A stretch of 64,000 bases of DNA from JAGOTP01 sp964415465 (GCA_964415465.1 CAYQAL010000001.1:62001-126000), one strand, 5' to 3'; counted from the first letter of the stretch, positions 40,473 to 50,768 are shown. Notes: a model not told the origin generated them from the sequence alone. Numbers and translations: made by a program.

Positions 40473-41782
40473 ATTCCAGGTAAGCGGAAGATGCCTTGCT
40501 GATCCCCCCGTTTCCCAACCGCGAAAATCGTGGTTCCTTGCACGGCCACATCCCAGACCTCATCGAACACGCCAAGCTGGACCGGGCGTGGATCTTGGCC
40601 GTTATCTAGCGGGAGTGCGAACACGCTTTGAGCGTCTGCGACATATAAAACGCCTCCGTCATCATTCCAAACCGCATTCCGAATAGGCGTGCTTTGGCGC
40701 CAAACCACCGTTTCCGGTGTTTCTGGATTCCAGAGGCGAATTTCATGCTCATTCACAAAGGCGGCACGAGGATTGTCCGTATCAGGACTCCAGCGTGGAT
40801 AATCACCCTCTGCCCGCATGGCGGTAGGGAGAACGCCAAGACGTAGCCGAATCCCGAGCCAGTGTATTCCATCTGACAAGAAGAGGTATGGGCGATGCCA
40901 ATCATGAATCGACCAACGTCCATTCGGTAAAGAGAACAACCGTCCTAAAAATGAACTATCGGCTAAGAGTAATTGGTTGCTCGATGTTGTGACCCGTAAT
41001 TCAATCGATCCACTCCGTTCTTCGATTCCAGTTGGAAGCGTTGTCCGTTCAATTTGTGCCCTCGCTACGTCCACGCTGAGCTGGCTTCGTCCTTGGAAGC
41101 CAATCAATTCATTTCCAGACCAGTGGTAGGTGCCGTTTGGGAGCGCTTCGACGGTTGTTCTAGCTCTTGCTGCCTGTACATACCAACTGCTCGGCATATC
41201 GCGTGTTCCCCCAATGAGAACTGCTTCTCCATCTGTTCGCCAGCGAAGCGGAGCGGAGGCATGTTCTCTGGGAAGGGGAATGGTGTTTGCTTGCTGTGTG
41301 GCGCTCCACCAGCCAACGCTTGTGCTGCTTGCCGTGGACTGGAAAGCGAGCAATCGTTCGCGTGTTGGGTCGCTTGCAAGTCGAACGTACGGCCCAGCCG
41401 AAATAAGCGTTGGTTCACCTTGACGCCAAAGGCGAATATGGTCTGTAAACGCTACGCGCTCTGCTCGAACCAGAATCTCTTGTCGCCAGGTGCCATAGCC
41501 AGGTTTACTGACCTGTACGGAGTGCCAACCGGGAGGTATCTGTTGAAACGTCACAGGCGTTTTTTCGCCCGTGTCTCGACCATCGATAAACACGACCCCT
41601 CCATTCGGGGTTGAATCGACGATAAGTGTCCCATTGCGCTCAACAGCTCCTTTCTTGAAGTTGTACCGGTAGCCCGATGTGTAAAAGACGAGCAAAGGCG
41701 CCGTTATACAGAAAATCGCGACGTACACCCAAGGAAGGATCCGTCGGATGAGAGGCGCTCGGTAGGAATGTGTGCTCGACAT
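40469..41782 (-). CDS. PEGA-domain membrane-anchored protein with propeller-like repeats
   Basis: 437 residues from the ATG at 41782; the frame is open to 41833. A membrane segment (about 14-36) is followed by a PEGA domain (about 47-110, with DSTPNGGVVFIDGRDTG and PPGWHSVQVSKPGYG), usually tied to the cell surface. The rest resembles a beta-propeller with repeated WS/WSPD-type strands (for example DYPRWSPDTDNPRAAF). Family function is unknown; a similar design in one protein occurs often in Parcubacteria. It is divergent from murA. Confidence 0.68.
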   Translation of the reverse strand: MSSTHSYRAPLIRRILPWVYVAIFCITAPLLVFYTSGYRYNFKKGAVERNGTLIVDSTPNGGVVFIDGRDTGEKTPVTFQQIPPGWHSVQVSKPGYGTWRQEILVRAERVAFTDHIRLWRQGEPTLISAGPYVRLASDPTRERLLAFQSTASSTSVGWWSATQQANTIPLPREHASAPLRWRTDGEAVLIGGTRDMPSSWYVQAARARTTVEALPNGTYHWSGNELIGFQGRSQLSVDVARAQIERTTLPTGIEERSGSIELRVTTSSNQLLLADSSFLGRLFSLPNGRWSIHDWHRPYLFLSDGIHWLGIRLRLGVLPTAMRAEGDYPRWSPDTDNPRAAFVNEHEIRLWNPETPETVVWRQSTPIRNAVWNDDGGVLYVADAQSVFALPLDNGQDPRPVQLGVFDEVWDVAVQGTTIFAVGKRGDQQGIFRLPGI

Positions 41783-41878
41783 GGTCTGCGCTAAACGATA
41801 CACTCTTCTCGTTTCGGCCGACAAGCGACACACCGTCTCTTTCAGTATTTATTCGCTTATTCTTGCTTTACTTCAGGT

Positions 41879-43150
41879 ATGGATCTGATCATTCAGGGAG
41901 GTCAAAAATTACAGGGAAACATTGCAGTCAATGGATCAAAGAACGCGGCCGGCCCCTTGATTGCGGCCTCTGTGCTCGTAAAAGGCAAGACGCGTTTTAG
42001 CAATGTCCCTCGCTTGACGGACGTCTTGAAGCTCCTAGAAATCCTCGAAGGCATGGGTGCGCGCATTGAATGGACGGGAGAGCATGATCTCGTCATCGAT
42101 ACCAAAGACTTGGATTCTTCCAAGCTCGATCGTAAGCGCATGAAGAGCATGCGTTATTCGATTTTGCTCCTTGGTCCGATGCTCGCTCGCTTCCGCAAAG
42201 TGGTCGTTCCAGAACCAGGGGGCTGTAATATTGGCAATCGCCCAATCGAAACGCACTTGTTTGCGTTGACGTCGCTTGGCGCAACCAGCGAGCGCGATGC
42301 CGACGGTACCTTGTATCTTGAGGCTGAGAAATTGAAGGGTTCGTATGTCATCTTACCTGAGTTCAGTGTGACGGCGACGGAAACGTTGATCATGGCAGCA
42401 GCGGTGGCGAGTGGTACGACGTCGATTCGCTTGGCGGCAGCCGAACCACACGTCACGGAGCTCTGTGAGTTCTTAAACCTGTGTGGCGCGAAGATTAAGG
42501 GCCAAGGAACGCACGATCTTGAAATTACTGGCGTCAAAGCCTTGCATGCGCCAAAGACGGTCTGGCCGGTCATGCCTGACATGATCGAAATGGGGACATT
42601 CGCAGCGGCAGCAGCGGTTACACGCGGAACGCTCGATATCGGCCCCGTTATCCCATCCCACTTGGATGCGACACGTTCTTTGCTTCGTCGCATTGGTGTC
42701 AAAGAAGAGATCAAAAAAGATCGCTGGCATGTGCAAGGCGTGGCTCAAATGAAAGCATTCAAATTGCAGGCGATGATTTTTCCAGGCTTCCCAACCGACT
42801 TGCAGGCGTTATTTGGGTTGCTCGCAACTCAGTGTCATGGAACGAGCTTGATTCAAGAGCCGCTCTACGAGTCGCGTCTCGGGTATTTAAACGAATTAGC
42901 CAAAATGGGGGCGAATGTCGTGATCGCTGATCCGCATCGTGCGGTCGTGAGTGGTCCAACGCCACTGTATGGCACAGAAATCCGCAGCCTCGACTTGCGT
43001 GCGGGTGCAACGATGATTCTCGCTGGCCTCATTGCGGAAGGTGAAACCATTATTCACGACGCTGAAATTATTGCTCGTGGCTATGAACATCTCGATGAAC
43101 GGTTGCGCGGCGTCGGGGCGCAGATTCTCTCAGGCGCCGACCGGGTGTAA
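41879..43150 (+). CDS. murA: UDP-N-acetylglucosamine 1-carboxyvinyltransferase MurA
   Basis: First committed step of peptidoglycan synthesis: adds enolpyruvate from PEP to UDP-GlcNAc. 423 residues, full length. Lys21-Asn22 in NGSKNAAG bind substrate, and Cys116 in PGGCNIGNRPIE is the catalytic residue, so the cell should be fosfomycin sensitive. The two repeated EPSP-synthase-like domains are complete. An extended -10-like TGCTTTACT precedes the ATG. Confidence 0.96.
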   Translation: MDLIIQGGQKLQGNIAVNGSKNAAGPLIAASVLVKGKTRFSNVPRLTDVLKLLEILEGMGARIEWTGEHDLVIDTKDLDSSKLDRKRMKSMRYSILLLGPMLARFRKVVVPEPGGCNIGNRPIETHLFALTSLGATSERDADGTLYLEAEKLKGSYVILPEFSVTATETLIMAAAVASGTTSIRLAAAEPHVTELCEFLNLCGAKIKGQGTHDLEITGVKALHAPKTVWPVMPDMIEMGTFAAAAAVTRGTLDIGPVIPSHLDATRSLLRRIGVKEEIKKDRWHVQGVAQMKAFKLQAMIFPGFPTDLQALFGLLATQCHGTSLIQEPLYESRLGYLNELAKMGANVVIADPHRAVVSGPTPLYGTEIRSLDLRAGATMILAGLIAEGETIIHDAEIIARGYEHLDERLRGVGAQILSGADRV

Positions 43151-43162
43151 GATCTGTGGCGT

Positions 43163-44464
43163 ATGACTGATCCTTCGTCTCCTTCTCGCGCGTCGCGTAT
43201 TATCGCAACCCTTGTCCTCATTGGGCTAGGTTTTGTGGTTGGCCGCTATTCTCATGGAACTGCAGCGAACGGGACGATTTTCCCGTGGAGAAATGCGAGT
43301 TCAACGGTTACGGTTCAGGGGGTGGGTCAGGCGATGCCGCGTGATCTTGCATCGGATGACATCGAGTTCCGTCGCTTCTGGGAGCTCTGGCGTTTGTTGA
43401 AACAAAAGTATTATCGTCAGCCGCTCACGGATGAAGCGCTCTTTTACGGAGCGATGGAAGGGCTCGCGAACGGAGCTGACGATCCTTACACGAGTTATTT
43501 TCCACCGTCTGAAGCCAAAGACTTTGAATCATCACTTCAGGGCGAGTTTCAGGGGATTGGTGCGGAGATTGGTTTAAAGGATGACCAGATTCAAATCATT
43601 GCACCGCTTCCAGATACCCCAGCTGAAAAAGCCGGGTTATTGGCGGGGGACTTGATTCTCAAAATCGACGACAAAGATACGACCGGAATGACGACAGAAG
43701 AGGCGGTAAAACTCATTCGGGGAGAGCGTGGAACAACCGTTACTTTGAATGTCTATCGTGAAAGCCAGCGGAAGGGCCCCTTTGACGTTTCTATCCAGCG
43801 TGACATAATCCAAATCAAGAGCGTCAATTGGAGGATGGCGCCTGGATCAAAGCGAATTGCGATCATTGAGATCAGTAATTTTAGCCAAGATACCACTATT
43901 GCGTTCCGTGATGCCGTCCGCGAGATCTTAAAAAAAGATCCTCAGGGCCTCATCTTGGATCTCCGAAATAACCCGGGCGGCTATTTAACCGGAGCGGTTG
44001 ATATTGCTGCTGAATGGGTTGGAAAAGAGGTGGTTGTGAAGGAGCAGCGTCAAGGCAGAATCATTGAAGAGTTGCGTGGAGAGGTATCGGCTCGCTTAGA
44101 CCAGATCCCAACCATCGTGCTGGTGAACCAAGGTTCGGCCAGTGCCTCTGAGATTGTGGCTGGTGCGTTGCAAGATACGGGGAAAGCGCGACTCCTTGGG
44201 ATGAAGACGTTCGGAAAAGGGTCGGTGCAGGAGTATGAGCCATTGTCAGATGGATCCGCGGTCAAGATTACGGTTGCTGAATGGGTGACGCCGCGTGGTC
44301 GAACGATTCAATCAGTTGGACTAGAACCAGATGTGTCCGTTGATCGGACCGCCGAAGATTATGAAGCCAAACGCGACCCACAACTCGACCGAGCCTTGGA
44401 GCTTCTTACCAACCCGTCGAGTGCCACGACGAGCCTCCGGGTCCCAACCACGACGGCCAGGTAA
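43163..44464 (+). CDS. ctpA: S41-family C-terminal processing peptidase (CtpA-like)
   Basis: 433 residues. An N-terminal membrane segment (about 11-28), a PDZ domain (about 120-205 with GIGAEIGLKDDQIQI) and the S41 domain follow in order. The catalytic Ser325 is in NQGSASASE and the base Lys352 in TFGKGSVQ. It acts outside the membrane on other envelope proteins. It follows murA by 12 nt, but a TAAGAT box before the ATG suggests its own promoter. Confidence 0.94.
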   Translation: MTDPSSPSRASRIIATLVLIGLGFVVGRYSHGTAANGTIFPWRNASSTVTVQGVGQAMPRDLASDDIEFRRFWELWRLLKQKYYRQPLTDEALFYGAMEGLANGADDPYTSYFPPSEAKDFESSLQGEFQGIGAEIGLKDDQIQIIAPLPDTPAEKAGLLAGDLILKIDDKDTTGMTTEEAVKLIRGERGTTVTLNVYRESQRKGPFDVSIQRDIIQIKSVNWRMAPGSKRIAIIEISNFSQDTTIAFRDAVREILKKDPQGLILDLRNNPGGYLTGAVDIAAEWVGKEVVVKEQRQGRIIEELRGEVSARLDQIPTIVLVNQGSASASEIVAGALQDTGKARLLGMKTFGKGSVQEYEPLSDGSAVKITVAEWVTPRGRTIQSVGLEPDVSVDRTAEDYEAKRDPQLDRALELLTNPSSATTSLRVPTTTAR

Positions 44465-44939
44465 CGAGGCAAACCTTCCCTTCCAAGCCGTAACATCGGC
44501 GGGTGGGATTATTTATCGTCGTCGTGAAGGCAGGGTTGAGATGTTCTTTGTAAAGAATGCAACTGGACGCTGGACGTTTCCAAAAGGAAAGCAGCAGGCT
44601 CCGGAATCACTGGTTGAGGCGGCGATTCGTGAAATTCAAGAAGAAACAGGGCTGACAGGTCTTCGCCATATCGGTCCCATTGGGAGTACGATGTTTCGTT
44701 TCCGGCAGGAGGGAACATTGATTCGTAAAACGGTGCATTACTTTTTGTTCGAGGCGCCACCTGATGCCAAAGAGCAGATGACAGGGTTGGAGGGTGGAAT
44801 GTGGGAGGCAGCCTGGGTGCCGCTTGAACGGGTGTTTGACGTGAGTAGTTATCGAAATTTGGATCGATTGTTGGCGCGGGCGCTGCGTATGATCGGTCAA
44901 CAAGCGACCTCTCCCTCGTTGTCCACATCAAATTCCTGA
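44421..44939 (+). CDS. NUDIX hydrolase
   Basis: 172 residues from the GTG at 44421, the last start codon before the conserved AGGIIYRRR. It overlaps ctpA by 44 nt; the true start is uncertain, as the frame runs back to 44331. The NUDIX box starts GKQQAPESLVEAA and ends REIQEETGL, with the full set of Glu residues. WTFPKGK before it is typical of the diadenosine polyphosphate hydrolase/8-oxo-dGTP type. Substrate unknown. Confidence 0.82.
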   Translation: MPRRASGSQPRRPGNEANLPFQAVTSAGGIIYRRREGRVEMFFVKNATGRWTFPKGKQQAPESLVEAAIREIQEETGLTGLRHIGPIGSTMFRFRQEGTLIRKTVHYFLFEAPPDAKEQMTGLEGGMWEAAWVPLERVFDVSSYRNLDRLLARALRMIGQQATSPSLSTSNS

Positions 44940-45005
44940 AACGTAAGCCAAAAACAATCAGTGTTCATCTAGACGGCAAACGTCAGAACGCATACCATTC
45001 AAGAT

Positions 45006-46727
45006 ATGCGTTCTTCGTTTTTTGTCCCTTTATCGATTATTGGAATTGCCAGCTGTCTTGTCGTGTCTGTGCATACAGCGCGAGCACAACAGCTCGTAGG
45101 AAATCAGGTTTCTATTCTCGCGACGCAGACTCCTGTCACGACGGTCGCTGATCTGGTTGAGACGACCTCTGCTCCTAAGTTTTTCCAGATGGCTGACGGT
45201 CGGTGGTATGACCCGCGAACAGGGTATACTGCGGTGAGTGAGCAGGCGCTTCGCGATCTGATTAACCCGCCTCCAACCCCTCCGGTCGTGGCGGAGCCAG
45301 TTCAGCCAACGCTTCCACCTGCACCAACGTTTTTCCAAATGGCTGACGGTCGGTGGTATGAGCCGCGTTCAGGGCTAACGGCCGCAAGTGAACAAGCCTT
45401 ACGTGATTTGATCAATCCACCAACTACGCCACGCACGCCAACCGCTCCGCTTGAGGAGTTTCCGCTCGTGCAAGCCATTCGACGTGGGCAGGCGATGTTG
45501 CGTGAAGGGATGGTCCCGTCCTCGGCTTTGCTTGCAGAGCGTCCCGATTGGGCGCCGGTTCGTTTGGCTGTGTGGCGTTCAGCTACCAACCAGATCGATT
45601 TGATCGATATTGAAAAGCGGGGAGCAGAGGTTCGTGGAACAGATCCCCGCATCAATGAGGTGAATGTGTTGCTGTCTCGCCAGCTGCAGAGCCAGTATAA
45701 ACTCGCCTCTGATACGGATGTGGTAGTCGCGATCCGCTATCCGCTCTATCACGAAGTTCCTTCAGGAAAAAAAGTGAAATATGAACGCGAAGACGTTGTC
45801 TATTCGCCGTACTCGCCGATGCTCCACACCGACGAAATGGTTCGTTTCGGCCAAGCCTGGTTGGATCAAGAGTTTCAAAAAGTCGTAGACGATTTACGCG
45901 CTCGTGGCATTCGTTCTAAGTTTGACCCATCCAAGCCATTGGCGGACCTGCTTTCAACAGAGGTCGCTCGTGCCATTTTAATTATCGAACATGCTGGCGA
46001 GCTGTCGCTCGAGAGAGATCCGGCGTCTGTGTATGCGCAAATGCTGGTCACGGTTGCGGCGAATGCGACGACTTCTTACGTATATAGCGATTCGCATGTT
46101 GGCGCTCAAGGCTTTGCGCAATTCATGCCATCAACCTATAAGCTTGTAGCAAAAGATACCTCGCTTGGGTTGCCGCAGGATGTGGAAACGGGTACACGTA
46201 ATTTTGAGACGGCTATTAAGGCGCAATTGGTCTACCTCGATCGATTATGGGGCGTGATGCCAGAGGTTGCGAAGACACTGCTTACGACGGACCCAGATCG
46301 CGCCGCGGAATACGTTGTCGCTGCGTATAACGGAGGAGAGGGGCGTATCCAGAAAGCAGCTGCTGTGTGGGGAGATGTCTGGGCAACGCCAGATCAATCG
46401 AAAGTCAAAGCAGCACAGACCGCCGTGAATAATGCGACCGTAGAAGTGAAGAAGGCAAAGAAGGCTGTTACGGCGGCGAAAACAACGAAGGCGAAGACGG
46501 ATGCGAACGCGGCTCTCAAAAAGGCAAATACCAAGCTCGCAAATGCCACAGCAGAGTTGAATCGCCTTCAGGCGGCAACGTTGCGCGAAGAGACAATCGG
46601 CTACGTGGCGAAGTTCAAAAACGCGTTGAAGGGAATTCGACTCGTGAAAGCCTCGCTCAACGGGCAGTCGGCACCCGCTGTAAATATCGCGAGTGTGAGC
46701 TCGTCCACTTCTACAACGGCTCAATAA
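45006..46727 (+). CDS. Secreted lytic transglycosylase-like protein with N-terminal duplicates
   Basis: 573 residues, signal peptide ending near ARA (about 26). Two near-identical segments of about 45 residues follow, each with FFQMADGRWY and EQALRDLINPP, joined by Pro-rich linkers: probable wall- or surface-binding modules. The catalytic part (about 300-460) has HVGAQGFAQFMPSTY and VVAAYNGGEGRIQKA, which are typical of SLT domains, with Glu likely in LIIEHAGELS. A Lys/Ala/Asn-rich coiled coil (about 465-530) closes it. It should cut glycan strands with release of anhydromuramyl ends. Confidence 0.82.
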   Translation: MRSSFFVPLSIIGIASCLVVSVHTARAQQLVGNQVSILATQTPVTTVADLVETTSAPKFFQMADGRWYDPRTGYTAVSEQALRDLINPPPTPPVVAEPVQPTLPPAPTFFQMADGRWYEPRSGLTAASEQALRDLINPPTTPRTPTAPLEEFPLVQAIRRGQAMLREGMVPSSALLAERPDWAPVRLAVWRSATNQIDLIDIEKRGAEVRGTDPRINEVNVLLSRQLQSQYKLASDTDVVVAIRYPLYHEVPSGKKVKYEREDVVYSPYSPMLHTDEMVRFGQAWLDQEFQKVVDDLRARGIRSKFDPSKPLADLLSTEVARAILIIEHAGELSLERDPASVYAQMLVTVAANATTSYVYSDSHVGAQGFAQFMPSTYKLVAKDTSLGLPQDVETGTRNFETAIKAQLVYLDRLWGVMPEVAKTLLTTDPDRAAEYVVAAYNGGEGRIQKAAAVWGDVWATPDQSKVKAAQTAVNNATVEVKKAKKAVTAAKTTKAKTDANAALKKANTKLANATAELNRLQAATLREETIGYVAKFKNALKGIRLVKASLNGQSAPAVNIASVSSSTSTTAQ

Positions 46728-46757
46728 AAAAACGCCTAGGAAACTAGGCGTTTTTTT
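46726..46757. terminator. Bidirectional terminator
   Basis: 14-bp stem AAAAAAACGCCTAG/CTAGGCGTTTTTTT with a GAAA tetraloop. It touches the stop codons of both convergent genes. Confidence 0.95.
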
Positions 46758-47869
46758 AATTCTTCGATGACGTTCTTTTGAAGATCGGTGTGAGGGAACG
46801 TTCCTCGAATGGTGAATACGGCCGTCTCTCGTGTCCCTGTGGCTTGGAATGGGCGAGCGAGTTCGATGGCGGAAAGTGGTGGGACGGTGTGCAAGCGCGC
46901 CTGCAGGCTGTCAGCGCGATGGTGGAAGATGGTCACCGCCTTGGCTTCTGGAGCGTAGCGAATCAGTTCTTCGACAACACCATCCGTGGCGTCGATGTCG
47001 GTTCCGGCTTCGAGCAGGTCGCTTTCGGTGAGCGAGGTCCAAACGAGGCCGCTCACTGGATCATGCTCAATGCGAGACAGGGCAGCACCCCACAAGCGAA
47101 GCGAAGCAACCGAGCGAATACGCCAAATGCCATACACGACTTCTTCGCGACGCCCGCCGAGCGCTACTAGCTTCGCTGCCCGTTCGAGTGTTTCTGGTTG
47201 GAGATTGGCGGTACGGAAGGCACGCGTCTTGGAGACGATACCGGCGAGCAAGCATGTCGCCACATCGGCTGTCAGACGGTCAGCGGCCCAGGTCTCAAGC
47301 CAGGCGTGCACGACTTCAGCGGCAGATGATTTACGCAGGTCGACGAGGTTGATTTGTCCCCAATATTCGTTGGTGGCGCTACTGTCGATATTGATGATGA
47401 CAGCGCGTGACAAGAAATCTGTTTCGCGACGGCTGAGTTCACCCAGAGACTGCTTATCTGCAGCACCAATCGCAACGACGACATCGTAGCGATCATCGGC
47501 GGCGATGAAGCGAGCATCTTCGCCTTTCCATGACCCTTCTTTTGGTAATAATGTAATATCAAGCATTCCGTCGCGTACATCGTAGAGAAGCTCTTGGAGC
47601 GGAACGCTCGAAACGTCGAGTTTAAAATGGTAGGCACGGAGCGCGCCAACCTGCGAGCGAATGGTGAGGTCTTTGATCGGAAGAAACTCAGGTGCTTCTG
47701 CAAAGCCAGGGATCACGAGATCAAACGGTCGACCCTCGGCTTTCAAGCAAAGCGCTAGTGCGCACGCACTCGCCACCTCATCGAGCGATGGGTGTTCACA
47801 AGTGGTAACCAGGATCTGACGCGATTGTTTGAGGAGTTCAACCGCTTGTGTTTCCATGGTGCGTGCCAT
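46736..47869 (-). CDS. DHH-family phosphoesterase-like protein with degenerate motifs
   Basis: 377 residues from the ATG at 47869 (another ATG is at 47857; a TTG-started frame runs to 47935). The fold pattern of NrnA-type oligoribonucleases is visible: motif I region CEHPSLDEVASACAL, motif III region INIDSSATNEYWG, and a C-terminal DHHA1-like part. However, motif I lacks its second Asp (a Val is there) and the DHH itself is replaced by DSS. Loss of metal ligands means it is probably not an active nuclease. Relatives with this wear are found in Parcubacteria. The 3' end shares a terminator with the transglycosylase gene. Confidence 0.65.
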   Translation of the reverse strand: MARTMETQAVELLKQSRQILVTTCEHPSLDEVASACALALCLKAEGRPFDLVIPGFAEAPEFLPIKDLTIRSQVGALRAYHFKLDVSSVPLQELLYDVRDGMLDITLLPKEGSWKGEDARFIAADDRYDVVVAIGAADKQSLGELSRRETDFLSRAVIINIDSSATNEYWGQINLVDLRKSSAAEVVHAWLETWAADRLTADVATCLLAGIVSKTRAFRTANLQPETLERAAKLVALGGRREEVVYGIWRIRSVASLRLWGAALSRIEHDPVSGLVWTSLTESDLLEAGTDIDATDGVVEELIRYAPEAKAVTIFHHRADSLQARLHTVPPLSAIELARPFQATGTRETAVFTIRGTFPHTDLQKNVIEELKKRLVS

Positions 47870-48007
47870 GCGTTTTTTATCCGAAATTACACAAATCGGA
47901 CGAGGTAGCTTACGAACCTTCAAGGCTTCAGTCAAGCGAACGAACCAAGACTTGTAAAGGCGTTACCTAGCATTTTTTGACCAGCTTTCGTACACTGACC
48001 TCTATCT

Positions 48008-50659
48008 ATGCAGAACCCTCAGGAATTTCCGAAAAACTACGCCCCTCAAAGTGTTGAGGACGGCCTATACAAACGCTGGGAAGAGGCTGGGGTGTTTAAC
48101 CCGGACACGTTGCCTGACCGTAACCAAACGGGCGAACCATACGCCATTATGATGCCGCCACCGAACGTGACGGGGGTACTGCATTTGGGGCATTCGTTGG
48201 AGAACGCGCTTATGGATACGATGGTTCGCTTCCAGCGGTTGCGCGGCAAGCGGGCGATGATCGTTCCCGGAACAGATCACGCTGCGTTGCCAACGCAAGC
48301 GAAGGTCGAAAAACTCCTCATGCAGCAGGGGATGGCGAACCCACGTCAGGAGCTCGGTCGTGAAGGACTGCTTCAAAAGGTGCGTGAATTTGCAATGGGC
48401 TCTCAGGCGACTATTTTGAGTCAGGTAAAGAAAATGGGTACGAGCTGTGACTGGTCGCGCTTAGCCTTCACCTTTGATGATCCACGCAGTGAAACAGTGA
48501 ACGAGATTTTTTGTCAGATGTATCGTGATGGATTGATCTATCGTGGGTATCGGGTAGTGAACTGGTCCGTGAAAGGGCAATCGACCTGTTCTGATGATGA
48601 AGTTGTGTATGCGGAGCGTCCGTCGAAGATTTACACGTTCAAATATTCGGCCGATTTCCCAATTTCGATTGCTACGACTCGTCCAGAAACCAAGCTAGGA
48701 GATACCGCAGTGGCCGTTCATCCAAGTGATGAGCGCTATCAGCAGTATATTGGTCAAACCTTCACCGTTGATTTTGGGGCAAAGGAACCGCTTCAGATTA
48801 AAATTATCGCTGACGAAAACGTTGACAAGAATTTTGGAACAGGTGCGCTTGGCGTGACGCCAGCTCATAGCCCGATTGACTTCGAAATGTATGAGAAGCA
48901 GAAAGCGAAGGCGGATCCAATTGGCTTGATTCCAGTGATCGGTGCTGACGGTCGTATGACAGAAGCGGCCGGTCTTCACTATCTTGGTCTCACGGTTGAG
49001 GAGGCGCGCGAGAAGGTGGTCATGCATCTCCGCGAGAAGGGTTTGCTCGAAAAAGAAGAAGAGATTGTCCAAAATGTCGGTACCTCCGATCGCTTTGGTG
49101 ACGTGATTGAAGCGGTGCCTATGACGCAGTGGTGGCTCGACATGAACAAAGTGATTCCATCTCGCGGGAAGAGTTTGCGTGATTTGATGCGTGAAGCTGT
49201 GACGGATGGATTGGACGGAGACGCAAATGCGCGTGTCGCGATTCTGCCTGATCGCTACGAGAAACTGTACTTGGATCGTATTGAGCATCTTCGTGACTGG
49301 TGTTTGTCGCGTCAGATTTGGTGGGGTCATCGTATTCCGGTGTGGTATCGCGGAGAAGAGATGGTGGCGTCACCTACTTCGCCGGGTGAAGGCTGGGAGC
49401 AGGATCCGGATACGCTCGATACCTGGTTCTCCTCAGCGACCTGGACGTTCTCAACGCTTGGTTGGCCGCATCAAACGAAAGATCTTGCCACCTATCATCC
49501 AACCCCTTGGATCCAGATGGGCTACGAGATTGTCTACCTCTGGATGATGCGTATGATTTTGATGAGTACCTACGCGCTCAAGCAGATTCCATTCAAAACT
49601 GTTTATATTCACGGCATTCTTCGTGATGAACAGGGGAAGAAGTTCTCCAAGTCCGCTGGTAACAACATCGATCCACTCGAGATCATCGAGAAATATGGCT
49701 GTGATGCCTTGCGTTGGAGCGTCTTGATTGGAACGACGCCAGGCAATGATTCACGTTTCTACGAGGAAAAAGTAGAGAGCGCTAAGAACTTGGTGAATAA
49801 GCTTTGGAATATTAGCCGTTACCTTTCGACGAACTTCTCTTCAGAGGAAGCAAATGTTGAAAATGGAAAAGAGACCTTTGCTGACCAGTGGCTGAAACTT
49901 CGTTTAGCAGAAGTTGTATCGTCTGTGACGAAGAAGATGGAGGCTTCACAGTTCTCTTCGGCGGGGGAAGAGCTGCGCGACTTTACTTGGTCTGAACTTG
50001 CCGACTGGTATTTGGAAATTGCTAAAGTAGAGAAGGGAAAGTCGGCGATTTTGCGTGAGACTTTGAAAACGATTCTGATTCTTTGGCACCCATTCATGCC
50101 CTTTGTGACGGAAGAAATTTGGCGCTTGGTGGGCTATGAAGGATTGTTGGCTGTGGCTGAATGGCCAACGCAGCCAGTCGTGGCCGGCGGGGAAGGAATC
50201 TTGGAGAGCTTTGCCGCTTTACAAACAATGGTCACTGATATTCGCCGTACGCGGGCTGAACGTGGCATTGAACCAGGCAAACTGCTTGAATGTGCCGTGA
50301 AAACAACAGACCCACTACGCGCGACGATAGAAGCGAATGCCGACTGGATGAAGCGTCTTGCAATGCTGTCTTCGCTGAACTGCGTGAACGAGCTCCCTGC
50401 TGGATGGGAAGCAGTTGGGTCGGGCATCTCAACGATCGCTCTGAATCTCGACGCGGCGATTGATCGCGCAGCTGAACGTGAAAAAGCAGAGAAAGAATTG
50501 AAAGAAGTCGAAGCGTACTTAGCGTCGCTAGAACAGAAACTAGCGAATCAAGAGTTCGTGACCAAAGCGCCAGCTAAGGTCATTGATGATATGAAGAGGA
50601 AGCAGGCTGAAGCGTTGGGGAAGCAAGAAGTACTTCGGAAGAAGCTTGTTAAGGGGTAA
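48008..50659 (+). CDS. valS: Valyl-tRNA synthetase
   Basis: 883 residues, complete. HLGH (59-62) and KFSKS (about 546-550) are the class I signatures. The CP1 editing domain with TTRPETKLGDTAVAVHP is intact, and a C-terminal coiled coil (about 815-880) is present, as in bacterial ValS. A TACACT box lies about 17 nt before the ATG without a Shine-Dalgarno. It opens a block with four other aminoacyl-tRNA synthetases. Confidence 0.97.
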   Translation: MQNPQEFPKNYAPQSVEDGLYKRWEEAGVFNPDTLPDRNQTGEPYAIMMPPPNVTGVLHLGHSLENALMDTMVRFQRLRGKRAMIVPGTDHAALPTQAKVEKLLMQQGMANPRQELGREGLLQKVREFAMGSQATILSQVKKMGTSCDWSRLAFTFDDPRSETVNEIFCQMYRDGLIYRGYRVVNWSVKGQSTCSDDEVVYAERPSKIYTFKYSADFPISIATTRPETKLGDTAVAVHPSDERYQQYIGQTFTVDFGAKEPLQIKIIADENVDKNFGTGALGVTPAHSPIDFEMYEKQKAKADPIGLIPVIGADGRMTEAAGLHYLGLTVEEAREKVVMHLREKGLLEKEEEIVQNVGTSDRFGDVIEAVPMTQWWLDMNKVIPSRGKSLRDLMREAVTDGLDGDANARVAILPDRYEKLYLDRIEHLRDWCLSRQIWWGHRIPVWYRGEEMVASPTSPGEGWEQDPDTLDTWFSSATWTFSTLGWPHQTKDLATYHPTPWIQMGYEIVYLWMMRMILMSTYALKQIPFKTVYIHGILRDEQGKKFSKSAGNNIDPLEIIEKYGCDALRWSVLIGTTPGNDSRFYEEKVESAKNLVNKLWNISRYLSTNFSSEEANVENGKETFADQWLKLRLAEVVSSVTKKMEASQFSSAGEELRDFTWSELADWYLEIAKVEKGKSAILRETLKTILILWHPFMPFVTEEIWRLVGYEGLLAVAEWPTQPVVAGGEGILESFAALQTMVTDIRRTRAERGIEPGKLLECAVKTTDPLRATIEANADWMKRLAMLSSLNCVNELPAGWEAVGSGISTIALNLDAAIDRAAEREKAEKELKEVEAYLASLEQKLANQEFVTKAPAKVIDDMKRKQAEALGKQEVLRKKLVKG

Positions 50660-50768
50660 AGCGGTTGACAAAAACCAAGAAATAAGGCTAACTGAGCGGT
50701 TCGCTTGCGCGCAATGCAGGTGACCCGCTCTTTGGTCTAGAGGTCTAATACGGCTTTGTTTTAGGGAA

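Noticed and set aside
42154..42714. Long minus-strand ORF inside murA
   Set aside because: Antisense shadow of a complete, motif-intact murA.
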